Assembly (NCBI RefSeq): GCF_963678975.1
Contig: NC_089275.1
Coordinates: forward strand, 20,976,467-21,040,466
DNA length: 64,000 bases
Source: Dysidea avara
Lineage: Eukaryota; Porifera; Demospongiae; Dictyoceratida; Dysideidae
Direction: 5' to 3'
The notes under the pieces are model-generated. The model did no database searches. It saw only the letters and a list, made by a program, of their open reading frames with translations, and had not been told where the DNA came from. Positions 1-13,359 of the stretch are shown here, one piece after another. The position numbers and the translations under genes were made by a program. How positions within the stretch are numbered: position 1 is the stretch's first letter; each line of letters starts with the position of its first letter.

Positions 1-3000
1 CAAAAAGCCAATTGTAATGCTGGTGAAATAAGCTACTTTGCTAATGTACTGAAGGAATTGATGCAACAAACCACAGAAACAGAATTTGATAATTGTTGGG
101 ATGAATTTAAAATGGAAGGTCCTTTTCAATCCAAAGCATTAGTTCGTAACTATTTTGAGAAAAATCTGCTGCCCATTTTCAAAGAGACTTCGTCAATATG
201 GGTACTAAAATCTGCTGGTGTAGTGAACCCACACAATGGAATTACCAATAATGCATCAGAATCCATGAATGCTGTGCTGCACAGACTTCAGAACTGGAAG
301 CAAGTGCCACTTGATATTATTTGTTACTCATTATTTCAAATGTGCTGTTATTATCACCGGGAAATTGTGCAAGGTTCAGTGGTTCGTGGCAACTGAAAGA
401 CGAGTTTTTGTTTTGTCAACAAGATCCCTCGTTGATGCCTATTTTACCGAAAGTGGTTAACCCAGATGAGATTGAGGCTAGAGCTAAGGGTGACATTTAT
501 TGTCAATTGAATAATGGCAATGAAACCAGTTCTACAGAGACCGGATATGAGAATAGAAATGCTGCTGATGTGACAACTAACAGACCACCAAATAGCCAAC
601 TTGGACTAGCTTATCAAGCTATACAGAATAAGCAAGTTTCATTAGTAAATTCTGGCTGTTGGATGGTTATGGGCACAGATGGTACTACACCATATGCAGT
701 CAGACTTTATCCAAAAGAGAGTTGCTCTTGTCCAGCTTCAGGTGTCTGCTATCATATTCTTGCTTGCAAAATAATGATTGGGCAGAATGTTGATGCTTTC
801 TCAAACCCAAACATGACCTTGCTACAGCAAAAAATCAGAAGAAAAAACAAAGAGCGACCATCTGGAAGGAAACCACCCAGAGTAAAGGACTGTTGTCCAA
901 CAGAGGAAATAAAACAAGGTAAAGCTATAGAAGCATATTAATTTAATAATGTAGCAATTGGAACTTTAATGTGCTTATTTGCTATGAATTCAATTTTTAA
1001 GTATCTGTGATTTTACAGAAGAACCAGAAGACTTAGAAGAAAAAGCTGTTGAAGGAGTTGCTGATGACCAAGATTTTGTTAGCATCAAGGAAGAACGTAC
1101 GTATATAGTTGATACTATTTTATGTTGCTGTATTTAGTGACTTTTCTATTTATAGGCACAGAAAACAAATCTCATTCTCGTTCCCAGAAACGGAAGCATC
1201 CTAACAGTAAGTGTACTTGTTTATGTGCACAAAACAGTACTTAACAACTACACATGTTATTTATTAATGTTTATACATGCAGGCCAGCTGGATACAGACA
1301 ATAGTTGTTGCAATGGAGAACAGATGTCATGTGCTCCTAAAAAGAAATTGAAGGGTGAGACATGTTAAAAATTTTGTAGCACTTTTACGTTAAATTTTGT
1401 ACATGCAAATTTTATTAGGTGCCACAACCCTTGTACATCAGACAGATTCAAGTCCACCTCAAGAGACCTGTGTACCAAATCATCCACTAACTCAGTTTCT
1501 GCTAGAATTAAAGGAAAAGGCCAGCAGTAGTGCTAAAATAAGGAGATGTGAAAGAAGAGTCAAGTTTTTAAATGAAGAATTTTGTTGGGACCGATTCTTA
1601 TCTGAGTTAAATGTTGTCTGTCAAGATATTCTCCTGTACAATTATGTTTTGCAACCAAGCATTGACAAGGTAGGTAATTATATCTTCATTCATATAATAT
1701 GTAGCCTCTGTTAAAATTTATCATTCCTTTAGGAAGTTACTGATCTTGACATTGGAAAGATTGCAGTACTTCAGACGAAAAGGAGTAATCAAATAGCCTT
1801 TTTGAGACGTTTAAACGATAAGGAAGATAAAACACCAAGAGTAGAGGTATTATATAACAATATCCATGCATAGATAGCGTTTACTGCAATATATTTTTGT
1901 AGGTTGTATCAAGTTACAGTGACCCTGATTATGCAGAACTAAACTATCATGCAGGAACTGCCACTCGTTCAAACATTGGAGTTGTGAATACCATTCATGT
2001 TGGAGTGCAAAGCAGTAAACAGAATGCAAAAGCCGAGATTATAACTGCAGTTTTGCTCCTGCACATTTGCAAACAACCGGATACGGATTTGGGAAAACTG
2101 CGCATTGATTTGGTTAAAGGTTTGCCACAGTTATTTTCAGTATTGCAACAAGATGATACTGGAACAGTCAATGGCATTTCACAAGTTAAAAAGGACTATC
2201 GCGGGAAAGCAGAAGAGATGGTTCAGCTGTTTTGCTACTGCCAAACACCATGGGTTGATGGATCAACATCTGCCGCGCTATATGGCAATTCACAGCGAGA
2301 CTTCAACATGTACAACTGTTCAAAGTGTGACAACTGGTTCCATAAGTATTGTTTGAGTGCATGTGACATTACCATACCCAAACGGAATGCCGATTTTTTT
2401 TGCAGTGCATGTACTGTACCAGAATCTCTTCCATGGATGCACAATGAATACACCAACACTTGCACTTCTGATAACTTCCTGACAATATTGTCACTCCACT
2501 GCAAACAGTACAAATCTTTCTTGGATACCTTTGGTGACAGTGAAGCTGAGAACTCTCTCAAAGCAGCAATTGTATTGATGAATAAAGGAAAGCTGGATGA
2601 AGGAAAAACACTATTTTTGCATTTGCTTCAATCAAGATTAAATCTTACAATTTCTCGGGAGAATAATTTGAAATATGATTGTTTTGGTGGTGAGAATAAT
2701 AGGTGTCTTTGCTTGTTCACACATATCTGGAAACTGGTAATTAAACTTAAATGTACCTCTGAGCATTGCCCTAATCATAACACGGAGGTAACAAAATACC
2801 CTTCTACGTTTTCCTTCAGCTCTGGATTAGATAACTTTAATGAAATTTTTCCTATAGCTGGAGATATGGTTGGTTACTGTGGTGCAGAATTTCATTGCCA
2901 ACCACCAAATGAATCTCTCCATGCAGTTACTGACCGATTAAATTTAACTGGCAGAAACAGAGAAACATTTTATGAGTGCCGTGGTGTACCACAGGTAATG

Positions 3001-3285
3001 GCATCGTCATTTCTTAATCGAGTGCCTTGGATGATCCCAATTGATATCCAGTCCTTGACTGGTAGATCAATATTGACAATTCCAAAAGTTTTAACTATAT
3101 ATGGTCATGGATATCAACTAGCTGGCTGCAGTGTTTGTAGTGACAATCATTTTACTGCAGTTTGCTTCTGGTATGGTCAAACATTATATTATGATGGCAT
3201 GAGAAGCCACAGGATTCAACCTTTTAAACTTAATGATTTCCAGAACAAAACTGGGTCATATGCATATTACTTTAGGCAGCTTTGA
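1..3285 (+). CDS. MULE-transposase/SWIM/PHD/protease-like multi-domain protein (3' part, 7 exons)
   Basis: The gene is open from base 1, so it starts outside the window. Exons that join in phase: 1-918, 1019-1096, 1156-1206, 1283-1354, 1419-1669, 1733-1846 and 1903-3285, all with GT-AG introns of 56-100 bp. Exon 1 encodes the end of a MULE-like transposase (motif ITNNASESMNAVL near 241-280) and then a SWIM zinc finger (CSCPASGVCYH, about 722-757). Exon 7 encodes a PHD finger (Cys pairs, WFHKYC, CSAC; about 2236-2425). Its C-terminal segment has a His box (NHFTAV) followed by YYDG, which resembles the His/Asp part of ubiquitin-protease-like peptidases (tentative). Exon 1 shows one apparent frame break near 375: the frame moves from ...REIVQG to ...SGSWQLKDEF. 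This may be a real lesion or a sequence error. A transposon-derived gene or a MULE-class element carrying extra domains are both possible. Confidence 0.75.
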
Positions 3286-4619
3286 TTTTACATACTGTAT
3301 GTTGTAGCTAATTAACACTTTATGATTTATTAATGTGTTTTGTATACTCAGAGAATAATTATGCTTGGTGTACTGTACTTCAGTCTATCCATTGAAAGTC
3401 TGCTGGCAATGATGGGAAGTCTAATCACGTTTAGTTGAATGGATTTTAGATTGGTAGGGTGCATGAACTTTAGTATAGACTGGGGCAGAACCATGTAGCT
3501 AGGACTGGAGGCCTGTTGCTCATCATTCATTATTGTAAGACAATCCAATATGCCAAATAACTGCTGCATGTATTCACTGAAATTACCTTTCAGAAATATT
3601 ATGTCCACTAAAATAGCCACTTTGTGAATTACTGTGCTAAAAACCCACACAATACAATTTTATGCATTCACTGCTAATAACTATAAAGCTCTAATGAAAG
3701 CCTTTAATATACGGCCATCATGCAAACTTTATCTAGCTATAGCTATTTTTCCCCTCAAGCTCATAATTTACTAGTTTATATTAGTTTCTTCGTCACAGCA
3801 CAGCAGGCGCTCTAGCTACGTATGTGTGTTACTTGTGACAGCAAAGATTGACACGTGATCTCCCGATTCCCGGTTCCTGATTTTACCAAGCAATCTCCCG
3901 CTCCCGCTCCCCTCCCGGTTTTACCAATACCGTCCTTTTTGAGGCCTGTGTCTGTGTGCATGTACATGTAAATAATTATAGTTATGCTGCTTGCTTGCTT
4001 TTATGAGTGCCATTTATCTAACACCGAATTTATGCAATACAGAGAATGGTTGCGAATACAAATTCAATTCTATTCATTGCATTCCTCCTGTAAAGTTGAC
4101 TAAGGCCAGTAGTTATACTGATGTACTATCTATACTAGATGACCAGGGTTGAGGCTTAGGCCACTATGTATAACGTACATGTACAATTTTGCCTACCTTT
4201 TGTTTCTTCATACCGTTACTTTAACAGGTGTCGTTTATCCTTAATGATTCACAGCAAGCTGGATTGAATTTAATTATTTATATTTATATGAAGCCTTTTT
4301 GGTGTTGATTGATAATTTGATATGGACTTTTATGGTCCATCACATACATATCAGTGGTATATTCTCACACAGTATAGTAGGGACAATTTTGCATTTCAGC
4401 AATTATATATCCATATACCCTCTAGGGGCGGATCCAGGAGCTGGAAAGGGGAGGGGAACAAACAAGATAAGTTGTAGGTGGTTGGGGAGAGCAGATCTCT
4501 TGTTACTTGCTGTATGTTTTAAGCAGCAATGATCACTCCTTAGTAGGTTGATTTTTGACATTATGACCTTTTCAGATGATTGTGAAGTCCTGAAAGCTGT
4601 TTAAAAAGCTATGAAAGTC
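3286..4619. other. Intergenic, no gene seen
   Basis: AT-rich sequence. The only distinct features are a pyrimidine-rich CCCGCTCC stretch near 3890-3925 and, near 4426-4440, a GGGGCGGATCCAGG box. That box also occurs near 27008 and, inverted, near 35262, so it probably marks the end of a dispersed repeat. No coding segment is convincing. Confidence 0.5.
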
Positions 4620-5420
4620 TTTAAACCAGCAACACGTTTCTATTGTACATAAATGACATAGGCCAGAATATCACATCAAAGATTCAGTTATTTGCTGATG
4701 ATTGTAGAGTTATTAAATCCCCACAAGACAAACAAGCTTTACAAGAAGATCTTGCTAAAGTATCCAGCTGGGCAAACACTTGGCAGATGAAATTCATTGT
4801 CAATAAATGTGTAGTCCTTCACAGTTCCAGATTATTATCACAATCACAACCAACATATTTACTTGAAAGCCAACCATTACAAAACGTTACTGAACATCTT
4901 TTTCTAGGGGTAATGCTTGACAGTAAAATTTGTTTCTCTCCCCACTTTACATCTATACCAAAGCCACCAAAACTTTAACTTTAATTTATCCAAAGAAACC
5001 TACACAAATGCTCTCAATCTACCAAAGCAAAAGCATACAGTTCTATGGTTCATCTTATTCTAGAGTACTGTTCCACAGTGTGGGATCCACATCTACTTGA
5101 AGATATCAATGAATTAGAAAAGGTACAGAGAAGAGCTGCAAGATGGACAACGTCAAATTATAACTGGTCAAACCCTGTCACTTCTATGCTGGAATTATTA
5201 CAATGGCCCACTTTAATCACCTGTAGACAAATGTCAAGACTACACATGTTCTACAAATCTATTTACCACCTTACAGCAGTAAGAATTGATTTTTTAAACA
5301 CCTGGATTTTGTGGTTGTTACAAAGTCACAAACTGTTGTGTGTAAACAACAGACCACAAGGAGACCTAAACTGCCCATCAGCAGTACCTACTTTTCACTG
5401 TCACAGGCATTCTGTTTAGT
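4620..5420 (+). mobile_element. LINE fragment, reverse transcriptase C-terminal half
   Basis: Two reading segments (4643-4978 and 5045-5419) carry non-LTR reverse transcriptase hallmarks. The first has YINDI followed by LFADD and a thumb region ending in LFLGVMLD. The second has LILEYCSTVWDP and LEKVQRRAARWT, the usual C-terminal block of CR1/jockey-type LINEs. The 5' part of the ORF is missing and the two segments lie in different frames, so this is a dead, 5'-truncated copy. The family assignment within the CR1/jockey/L2 group is uncertain. Confidence 0.85.
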
Positions 5421-6828
5421 GTAAATTTCAGAATGCATGCAGTGCAAGTTAAGGTCTGCCACATACAAGTGTTGTTTTATATACTGCTAATCCAGTGATA
5501 GCTTGGTACAGTATGTTTACCTGTTCTACCAATATTGTCCAATATCATGAGAGTATTGATTCGTTTATCAAATAATCTTTAATTCTTTCTTGTTTTGAAC
5601 AATAAGTTCTGTTAGATCTTTTAGCAAAAGGTAAGGACCTTTAAAATTATATTTAGGGCAGTGATCTTCAACCACGGCCTGCATGGTGTTTGACATTCCT
5701 ACATATAACTCATCATCTATCCTAGCTTTGATTATCGATAGCTACCTGTACAAGGAATGATAAGGAAACATGGTAAATACGCATATAAACTTAAAACAGC
5801 TATTACAGTAATTGCAGCAATTCATGGAAATTTTTATCTGCCACAAGTTAGTCACACACTTTTTGTGCATGCATGTGTGTGTCTGTGTATGAGGACAGTA
5901 CTTGTAGGGTGCATTAGATCTGCCAAATCTTTGTTTGAACACATGTATATACTAATATACCACTACATCATATATGCACTACATCACAGTTACTGTTACC
6001 ATTACCACAGGTTATTGCTTGTTTAAAACTAATACTATACAAGTATGTACTTTGTTGTGCTATATTGTAGTAATACTTGAATACACATAGCTAATTGTTC
6101 ACTATATATACACACATACTATCTGCCAATGAATATAACAATAACTAAAAGAGCATGTTATAAAGATAATTATCACAAGTGTTTAATGCTAAAAAGGTAC
6201 TACTGTGATGTTTTCAAGCAGGATGTAGCTAACTTAATCTATTTAAATAAGAGCTTTTTTACAATTATAAAGTGACATCGCGTGCTCCATATTATACTTG
6301 TTCTTTGAAAAAGGATCACGTTGGTAGCTACATGTAGCTGCTACATTCATTGTTGCATGCATAAACTAAACACGGTGGGTTGAAAGTAAGTAACTGCATG
6401 TGCATCAAATTATTGAAGGGTAACATGCACTGACTAATAAACCAGTATTCATACTTACTGCACCTTAATTGTCACATTGTGCATCTTGTATTTTCTAAGT
6501 GCTAATTGTATACCCCATTTTGCCACAACATACAACATAATAATTATTACGCTTTTCAGTTTGCAGCTGTGTGATTTCTAGCACTTAAATACATCATTGC
6601 AAATATAATTCAACTTACATACAGTATTTGCATCTAAACACTAAATCCAAAAATCATGTGAGTACATGTGCAGCAGTGAAATTTTTGGCCAGAAAAGCCC
6701 AAATGTTCATGATCTCTATGGATTGTACTTATAACTGAAGCTAAAATACTTGAAATATATATAGCTAACATCTAAAATATATTGAAAATGGCAACTAAAA
6801 CTTCAACTATAGCTTTTTTTCTATTTAC
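5421..6828. other. Intergenic, no gene seen
   Basis: AT-rich, low-complexity-leaning sequence. Short open frames here have no recognisable domain or biased composition. No RNA gene, terminal repeat or tandem array was found by eye. Confidence 0.5.
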
Positions 6829-7580
6829 CAAGCATGGGGCAAAGTACATTGAAAAGTATTAAGTAAAATACAAGTACTTTTTGAGATTAATTTACTTAAG
6901 TGTAAGTACAAGTTCATAGTTATGATACAATGCAAGTACTTTTGATAACATTTAAAATAATAAGTAGAAGTACACATTTAAAGAGAAATTACGATTAAAC
7001 CACTCTTATCACTTAGTGTTCAAAATATCAAACTCATGATTGTACATGTACATGTGTGTAGTTTCTACAAACATCAACTGTGCAAACCTGGCATGATAAG
7101 TGGTATATTCAAAGAGTGAATGCCATTTTTTTTTGCTATGCAGTAGTGTGAAAAATTGATATCGTGATAATATCACGTTGGCTGTCCATGAAATCCAAAT
7201 ACACAAATTGTCACATTTATGAAAATGAACTTGTTAGACTGCAGTTAGCTGTGCTACCAACTTTCACTGGCTATACTTTCAAATATGGAGTGTTTTTACA
7301 CATTTTGATTTTCTTGGTCAACCAACCCAAAATCAATTGTAGGTATATAGTATCTCAACAGATCTAGAAGTAGAGGGAGTCCTTATTGCACTTTGACCAT
7401 TAATTCCAATGTCAATATGAAAGGACTTCATTGGACTTCATGTACTTCAAAGTACGTATAAGTACCTCAAGTACCTTAAGTGCATTGCTTAGGAAGTTAT
7501 TACATTAAATTTTGTATTTATAAGTATAAGTACTCAAAAAGGTGTAGGTACTAGTACCAATGTACTTTGCCCCAAGCCTG
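6829..7580. mobile_element. hAT-like MITE, GTACTT-repeat body
   Basis: A 752-bp element flanked by an exact 8-bp target duplication CTATTTAC (6821-6828 and 7581-7588). The terminal inverted repeats start CAAGCATGGGGCAAAGTAC on the left and CAGGCTTGGGGCAAAGTAC on the right. Both subterminal regions are crowded with AAGTACTT-type boxes in both orientations. There is no transposase. The 8-bp duplication and CAG-type end point to the hAT superfamily. Confidence 0.9.
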
Positions 7581-7723
7581 CTATTTACAGCTATGACAAA
7601 AACTAAAACCAAAAGTTAAATGCATTACTAAAATAGTGGTATAAAAAACGTATTATATTAAAGTATGCTGTACTTTGCAAGCAATTCGCAACAATCACAG
7701 TTTAATTTTAGCAGAGAAAATAA

Positions 7724-8952
7724 TTACAACATGCTAATCTGAAAGTACACACAATCATCCTTAACTAACTGATGTGTGGGAGTGATCTTGCAGAGCTTCT
7801 TATTGGATATAAACCTACTTCACCCATTGCCTAATCTACTTTCATCAGGAACCCTGTCAGCTATTTTACATGACATATGATCATGATAAGTAAATGAACG
7901 TGTGTGATGTTCAGTGTCCCCGATCTGATTCAGTAGCTTAACTTCAAATTTTCCTCTCATTGGCCAGGACAGCTCATCATCATATTGACCCTTCTCAAGA
8001 AACAGGAACACTGACATGTGAGTGTATTTAGCATTATCATGGCCTTCAGCATCAACTATACCAAATACATCTTGTATCCTCTAGTGTGGCTGTAGAACGA
8101 GTCACTGCACCAGTCATCTCCTTCTTTATATTCTGTGTACTTAGACATTCTTACAATAACAGGACAAGTCATTGACAATGAAGTGATGTGAACAGAACAG
8201 CATGCTGATATAATCATCTTGTCCCTAGATGTTGTATTCTCACCAATCAAGTAATGCACCATTTCTTCTAAACAATCAAGCCTGCTCTCAGCAGAGGCTA
8301 GTGTGTTTTCTGTCTTGCTTAATTTAGCCTTTGTCATTAGTAAATGTTCCTCCATATGTTCTTCCTCATGTTTCCTCTTGTTCTTGCGCATCATCCTCTC
8401 CCCACACCCCATATTGTGGTACTCACACTGGATAACTTCAAGGGTACACTCCTTCCTGTCTGCCTCCATGTCTTCACAAGGGACACTATCCATTTCACAC
8501 TTGTTGGGACACGGTAGAGGAAGCTACAGTTCTCTCTATGGTCTCCTTCTATGAACCAGTGCTCTCCTGTGATTTGGTAATATTGGCAGTACTAGTCTTG
8601 TTGACGACACGGGCATTCGCTTTCGATATGTGTTAAAAAGTATCTAAAAAATTAGCTTTGACAATCACATCTCCTCCCTTGGTTAGTGCATATCACACGG
8701 AGACCCTTTACTTCCCTATCAGCTTGCTTGTTGGGAAAAATAGGAAATGTTTCATCTCGATACATTGGACAGGCACTTGTAATGCTAGTATACTTTTTTA
8801 CATTATCAAGACATGATTTGCAGAAGGTTTGTCCACAACATGCAGTCATGTAAGGGTCTCGACTTGGACAATCGCATCTTTTGCAGACAAGATGATCTGT
8901 AGATGTGTCAACAAATGTGTACTCGTATCCACCAATATCAGACATTTTAATT
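7724..8952 (-). pseudogene. Decayed TRAF-family gene copy
   Basis: Translated in pieces, this matches the intact TRAF gene at 13360-14664 from end to end. The RING part (SDIGGYEYTFVDT..., 8652-8952) is followed by remnants of the zinc fingers, a segment from EDMEADRKECTLEVIQCEY through the coiled coil into MATH (8056-8475), and the MATH end (about 7724-8017). The parts lie in different frames with in-frame stops. About 40 codons of the zinc-finger region are missing near 8630-8650, and one RING residue pair is altered (CPMYRD in place of CPICQS). Same strand and 4.4 kb from the intact gene, so probably a local duplicate that decayed. Confidence 0.88.
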
Positions 8953-10957
8953 AGCTTACTGCAAAGCAATTAATTAATGTGATAAATTATTGCATAACAT
9001 ATGGCACATTACATTTTAAATACTCAAGTACTCTCATTATTGATTATTTATACAATCTCACCAAGTATACACTTAAGATTATTTATACACTACTTTTTAG
9101 TAAAAGAAGAAAATATTAAACAATATTTGTCTAACACAATAAGCATAATGAAGGAATCACTATTTGTTGCCACAGCTATGATTAATAAATAATTAACTGA
9201 ATGAACTCAATATATTGAGCACTTTATTATAACACTATGTATTGTGAATACAGATCCTGTATCCAGATGTATCCTGGCAAACGATCAACTCAGTTATGGC
9301 ACATCCAAATATTTATCAGTATGATGGTAGTAGTCATATGGTGTAGGGTGAATCCAGAGGATGTACAGGCTCTCTCCATCATAAACTAGAGTATAGATTG
9401 ATATACTCTAATAAAACAGCCGAACACGCAAATTTAAACAGCCATTGCATTCAACACTGCATCCAATTACAACCTGGGTATCATTCACACTGTATTGAAG
9501 TACAGAAAGCTAATGGGCAAATAGAAGACAACAGTTATAATGTACTTTATAGTGATAAACTGTACACTGAAAAAATTGAGGCAAGTCAGTTTAAATTGTT
9601 GTGCAAAGATCAAGATACTAGTCACTACTCTAATAGAACAGTCACAATTTTAATGTCATTAATTCAAAATTATAAGAACATCTTTACCATCACACATGCA
9701 GGTTTCATCTCAGATAAAGCTAACAATAAACATGATGTTTATATAGATGCCTTGCAAATCCTACATTTTGTTAAATAGCTTTCAAAAATGGTCCCAAATT
9801 CAGAAACCTAGGAAATATCATCATGTTTTTTTTTTTCTTTAAAAGATATTCAACTAGAGTTTTGGAATGTATATGCCCTTCATTCATCCAGCTATACCAA
9901 CCAAAGTTATACAAATAAATGTTATAACTTGTGTATGCTCTAGTTACATTATTCTCCTCTTAGTGGAATAAACAGCAAAACTTCTTGCCCCCTTACGGTG
10001 TCTCCTAAATCCACCAATATACAGCTAGGAAATTATAACAGTGAGGCTGTGATGGCACAATGGCCTCGACCTCACTGTTCTATTTACATTATCTTCATCA
10101 CTTGCAATGGTGCTGTTTACATGCATGACTGTGGTCATTGTGTTCCTTCATTATACAGTAGATACACACTACTTTATCACAGTCCTCACAATAGTGCTTC
10201 AGCATAACCATGCTCACTACACATAGAAACTCTTTGGCCTGTACTGGATTAACAGGAGTATCTTCTTTTGGTCTCAGTTACATGAATGTTACTAGTGAAT
10301 TATGATCATAAAATTCTTCGCTATACAGTACCTCCAGTGTGATGTCCAGTCTAGTTCATGGAGGATGCATTAATAATGGGTACATTCAAGACAGCAAGTA
10401 TGTCACAATTGGTCTGGTCAATCAGTCCACACCATAAAAATAACTCTCTAGCTATACTTTATAATAAACAGAGGCTATAATGTTTCTATGCTTTTATGAA
10501 GCTTAGAAATGCTGACCTATTATATGTATCCAGACAGAATTTTCAAGCCCTTGGATAAGTGAAGACAATGCACATTAAAATTTTTCTGACAAATATATTT
10601 CACGAAACACACACTTCAGCTAACCACACATCTTTATGGTCACAATAGTGACAATTATAATGTGTACAGCTATGACATTCTTCATGGCATTTATTATCAC
10701 CTTCAATCAGTAGATAAAGGGGTTAATTGAATCAAAGTGCCAAATCAATAATAAGATACAGCAGTGTGCAAAGCACACTCAACATGCAAACTACAATCTC
10801 TCTAGGAGGTTTGGGGGCATGCCGCCACTGTTAGTTTTAGCTTTCTTTGACTTAGGGCAATTTTCTGTACTAACTGATCTATTAGGACAACTGACTGTTC
10901 TATTAGAGTATCTCATCAGAAAATACTTCAGATGTTGGTATCTGTTGGTATCCCTGA
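8953..10957. other. Intergenic with dispersed-motif copies
   Basis: No supported gene. A 126-codon frame at 9398-9778 has no recognised domain and overlaps copies of the dispersed CTCTAATAGAACAGT motif (9626-9645, and a degenerate copy near 9402-9424). Another copy lies at 10891-10917, just before the next MITE. Confidence 0.5.
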
Positions 10958-11403
10958 TAGGGACCCGCCGATTATGCTGGTATAATTATGAGCATAATAG
11001 GTGTCTGAAAGCATTGAGCATAATGCTAGCATAATAGGTAGAATATTTGTGTAATAGTATGAATTCTTGCTTATCAAAATAGCTTTCACAGAAAGATCGA
11101 TATACTCTAATAGAACAGTCAGTAACTCTAATAGAAAAATCATATAGCTGACTGTTCTATTAGAGTATATCGATCTTTTCTGTGATATGCACTTTGACAA
11201 GTAAGTTTGTGCTGCAGCCACTTATTATTTATCCATAAATTGGAAATTATTAGCAGAGCATGAGAACTGAGGCATAAATAATTGGGCATAATTTGAGCAT
11301 AATGGGTAAGTATTGAGCATAAATTTACGCATAATAGGTAAATTTTTTAGCAGTGCAGCATAGCATAATAGTTAAAATTATGAGCATAATCGGCGGGTCC
11401 CTA
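10958..11403. mobile_element. hAT-like MITE, GAGCATAATAGG-repeat body
   Basis: A 446-bp element with near-perfect terminal inverted repeats TAGGGACCCGCCGATTATGC. The flanks match as an 8-bp duplication with one difference (ATCCCTGA before, GTCCCTGA after). At least eight copies of AGCATAATAGG-like boxes run through the interior. The centre (11091-11182) holds an inverted pair of the dispersed CTGTTCTATTAGAG motif. A second copy of the right half lies at 35276-35452, and a relative at 38260-38664. Confidence 0.87.
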
Positions 11404-11642
11404 GTCCCTGATAGTGGGAAAAATTAAACCAGCTGTGCTGTCTGCCTAGTGATGACAAGAATACACTTGGTGTAATGCTCTGTTTTTGTAAATCAATGAC
11501 CACATCAGTAGCCGGTTACAGTAGGCACCGACATCTGAAAGTATACACCATGGAGATAAGTGCTAGTTATTAAATTCTCCTGATTTCCAACTCAATTTAT
11601 CATATGTATATACTACTGTTTGCTAGCCTCAATAGATTATAA

Positions 11643-11969
11643 CAAGAGTTCATAGTATAAAAAGAGAAGAGAGTGTCCTTCAGTATAGCCTGTATAAACA
11701 CCATCTTAAGTAATACAGCGGTAAACTTTTATTACTTTATTATATCATGTCAACACATAACATGTTAAGGAGCATTGACAATATCATCAGTGGACTGCTT
11801 ATTGAAGCCATAACTACAACAGTCATTGAAACTTAATGCTGAGTACATCCCTGACCAACTAGCACATTGAAAGTGACTATAGGTATTGCATCATAACTTT
11901 GAGATTTGTGTTTGTACAAGCTATACTGCAGTAAGACACTCTCCTCTCTTTTTATATTATGAACTCTTG
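11643..11969. mobile_element. MITE with CAAGAGTTCATA ends, 7-bp TSD
   Basis: A 327-bp element with inverted ends of about 48 bp, beginning CAAGAGTTCATAGTATAAAA on the left and CAAGAGTTCATAATATAAAA on the right. Both continue through GAGAGTGTC. It is flanked by an exact ATTATAA duplication (11636-11642 and 11970-11976). No coding capacity. The same family recurs at 20878-20956 and, extremely shortened, at 63126-63160. Confidence 0.85.
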
Positions 11970-12527
11970 ATTATAAGTGTATATATATCTGGATTGTGCA
12001 CAAAAGTATATAATTATCCCATGATTATTTTAACACAACCCATGTCCACTAAACATAAGAAATCCTCTATATACAATGTATCAGCCGGAAAATATTGACA
12101 TAATTAAATTAAGAACTTAATGTTTGTGTGTATGTGTATTGCTGTGTGCAGTGTGTTAGAAGAAGTGTTAGCTATACTATTCCCAATATCCTGTGTAAAA
12201 ACAGCCCAGCTATAAAAAAGGTGAGGTCAAGAATGCACAAGTAACTGTTCATGGAGTGTGACTAAACGACACGATATCAATCTGGCCAAGAAAGTTTACA
12301 GCACAGACATCTTCATGCATTCCAAATTTCCCATGCTTGTAATTCACATCATAATCACATCCAGATTTTGTGTGCTTGCAATACGAACAACACTACTGAG
12401 ATGAATAAACTGCAAGGTTAACACAATTTTATTTAACCACAAAAATTATATAATTGGTTTGCACTTAGCCATCTTTTCAATATGACTAGCTAATAATACA
12501 GTGTAAAGAAGAACAGAAGTGGCTAAG

Positions 12528-12760
12528 CTTGAGTCAAGTATGTTCAAATTTTGCCCGAAATGCTCAGAAATTTCCTGATTTTCAGTATTACCATTATGTT
12601 TCACATTTCTATTCTTATCTTGGAACATTTTAATCAGTGAATGCTCTATTAGAATATTTCTTTCACTACAAAGTGACTATTCTATTAGAGAGTAACAACA
12701 TATTGAGTGCTCTACAGTTTCCACTGACTGTTCTGTTAGGGAGTATTGATCTATTTTCAT
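12528..12760 (+). repeat. Dispersed repeat, copy 1 (pairs with 37688-37950)
   Basis: Diverged direct copy of 37688-37950. The shared anchors are GAGTCAA(G/A)TATG, ATTATG...ATTTCTATT and TTGGAACATTTTAATCAGT, followed by three CTATTAG-type motif copies in the same order (12638, 12673 and 12724). The identity of the parent element is not clear. Confidence 0.65.
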
Positions 12761-13359
12761 GGAATTAAGCACCAGTTGTGCTGAACAACTCCAACTTTTA
12801 ATTGTTTTGAATGTTTTCACAAACAAGTAATTACATGACAAAGTAATAACTGCTATACCCTTACTAGCTATACAAATGCAAATTCAACCTACCCCTTTAA
12901 ATTCACTCCTGACTTTTTGATACACAAAAGTAAAAGTACTGCTGTTACATATACAGTGGAGGAATGTGTCTGTCGATTTTAAGTTTCAATAATACATGCT
13001 ATAGTATGTCTTTACATTCGGCAGCTATAAAACAGTTGTTTTTTTTAACACTTAGGTTGAGAATTTGTAAAGTTGGGCCTTTTCTGTAGGCAACTATTAC
13101 AGAATCCATATGCATACACCAACTGCAGCTTCATAAGTAAATTCCTCTAAGCCATGCAACTCAAAAGTATATGTCTTGTATTGTCACAGAAATACATTAG
13201 CAATGTTATTAAGAAGGCAATACACTACTGTACACTATCATATGAAATGGATAAACAAGACTGGGTACACATAAGTGTTATATACTAGCACATAATGTCA
13301 CATATGCATAAATATTCTATTGTTGAATGTGGTCATGAGGGTAATCATGCATAAAGTGT
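12761..13359. other. Intergenic downstream of the TRAF gene
   Basis: No gene, terminal repeat or array seen. This is the 3' side of the minus-strand TRAF gene and presumably holds its 3' UTR. Confidence 0.4.

Noticed and set aside
7009-7367. Open frames within 6829-7580
   Set aside because: They lie wholly inside a non-coding MITE and have no protein-like features.
9398-9778. 126-codon open frame as a gene
   Set aside because: No domain, no splice context, and it overlaps copies of the dispersed motif; AT-rich chance frame is more likely.
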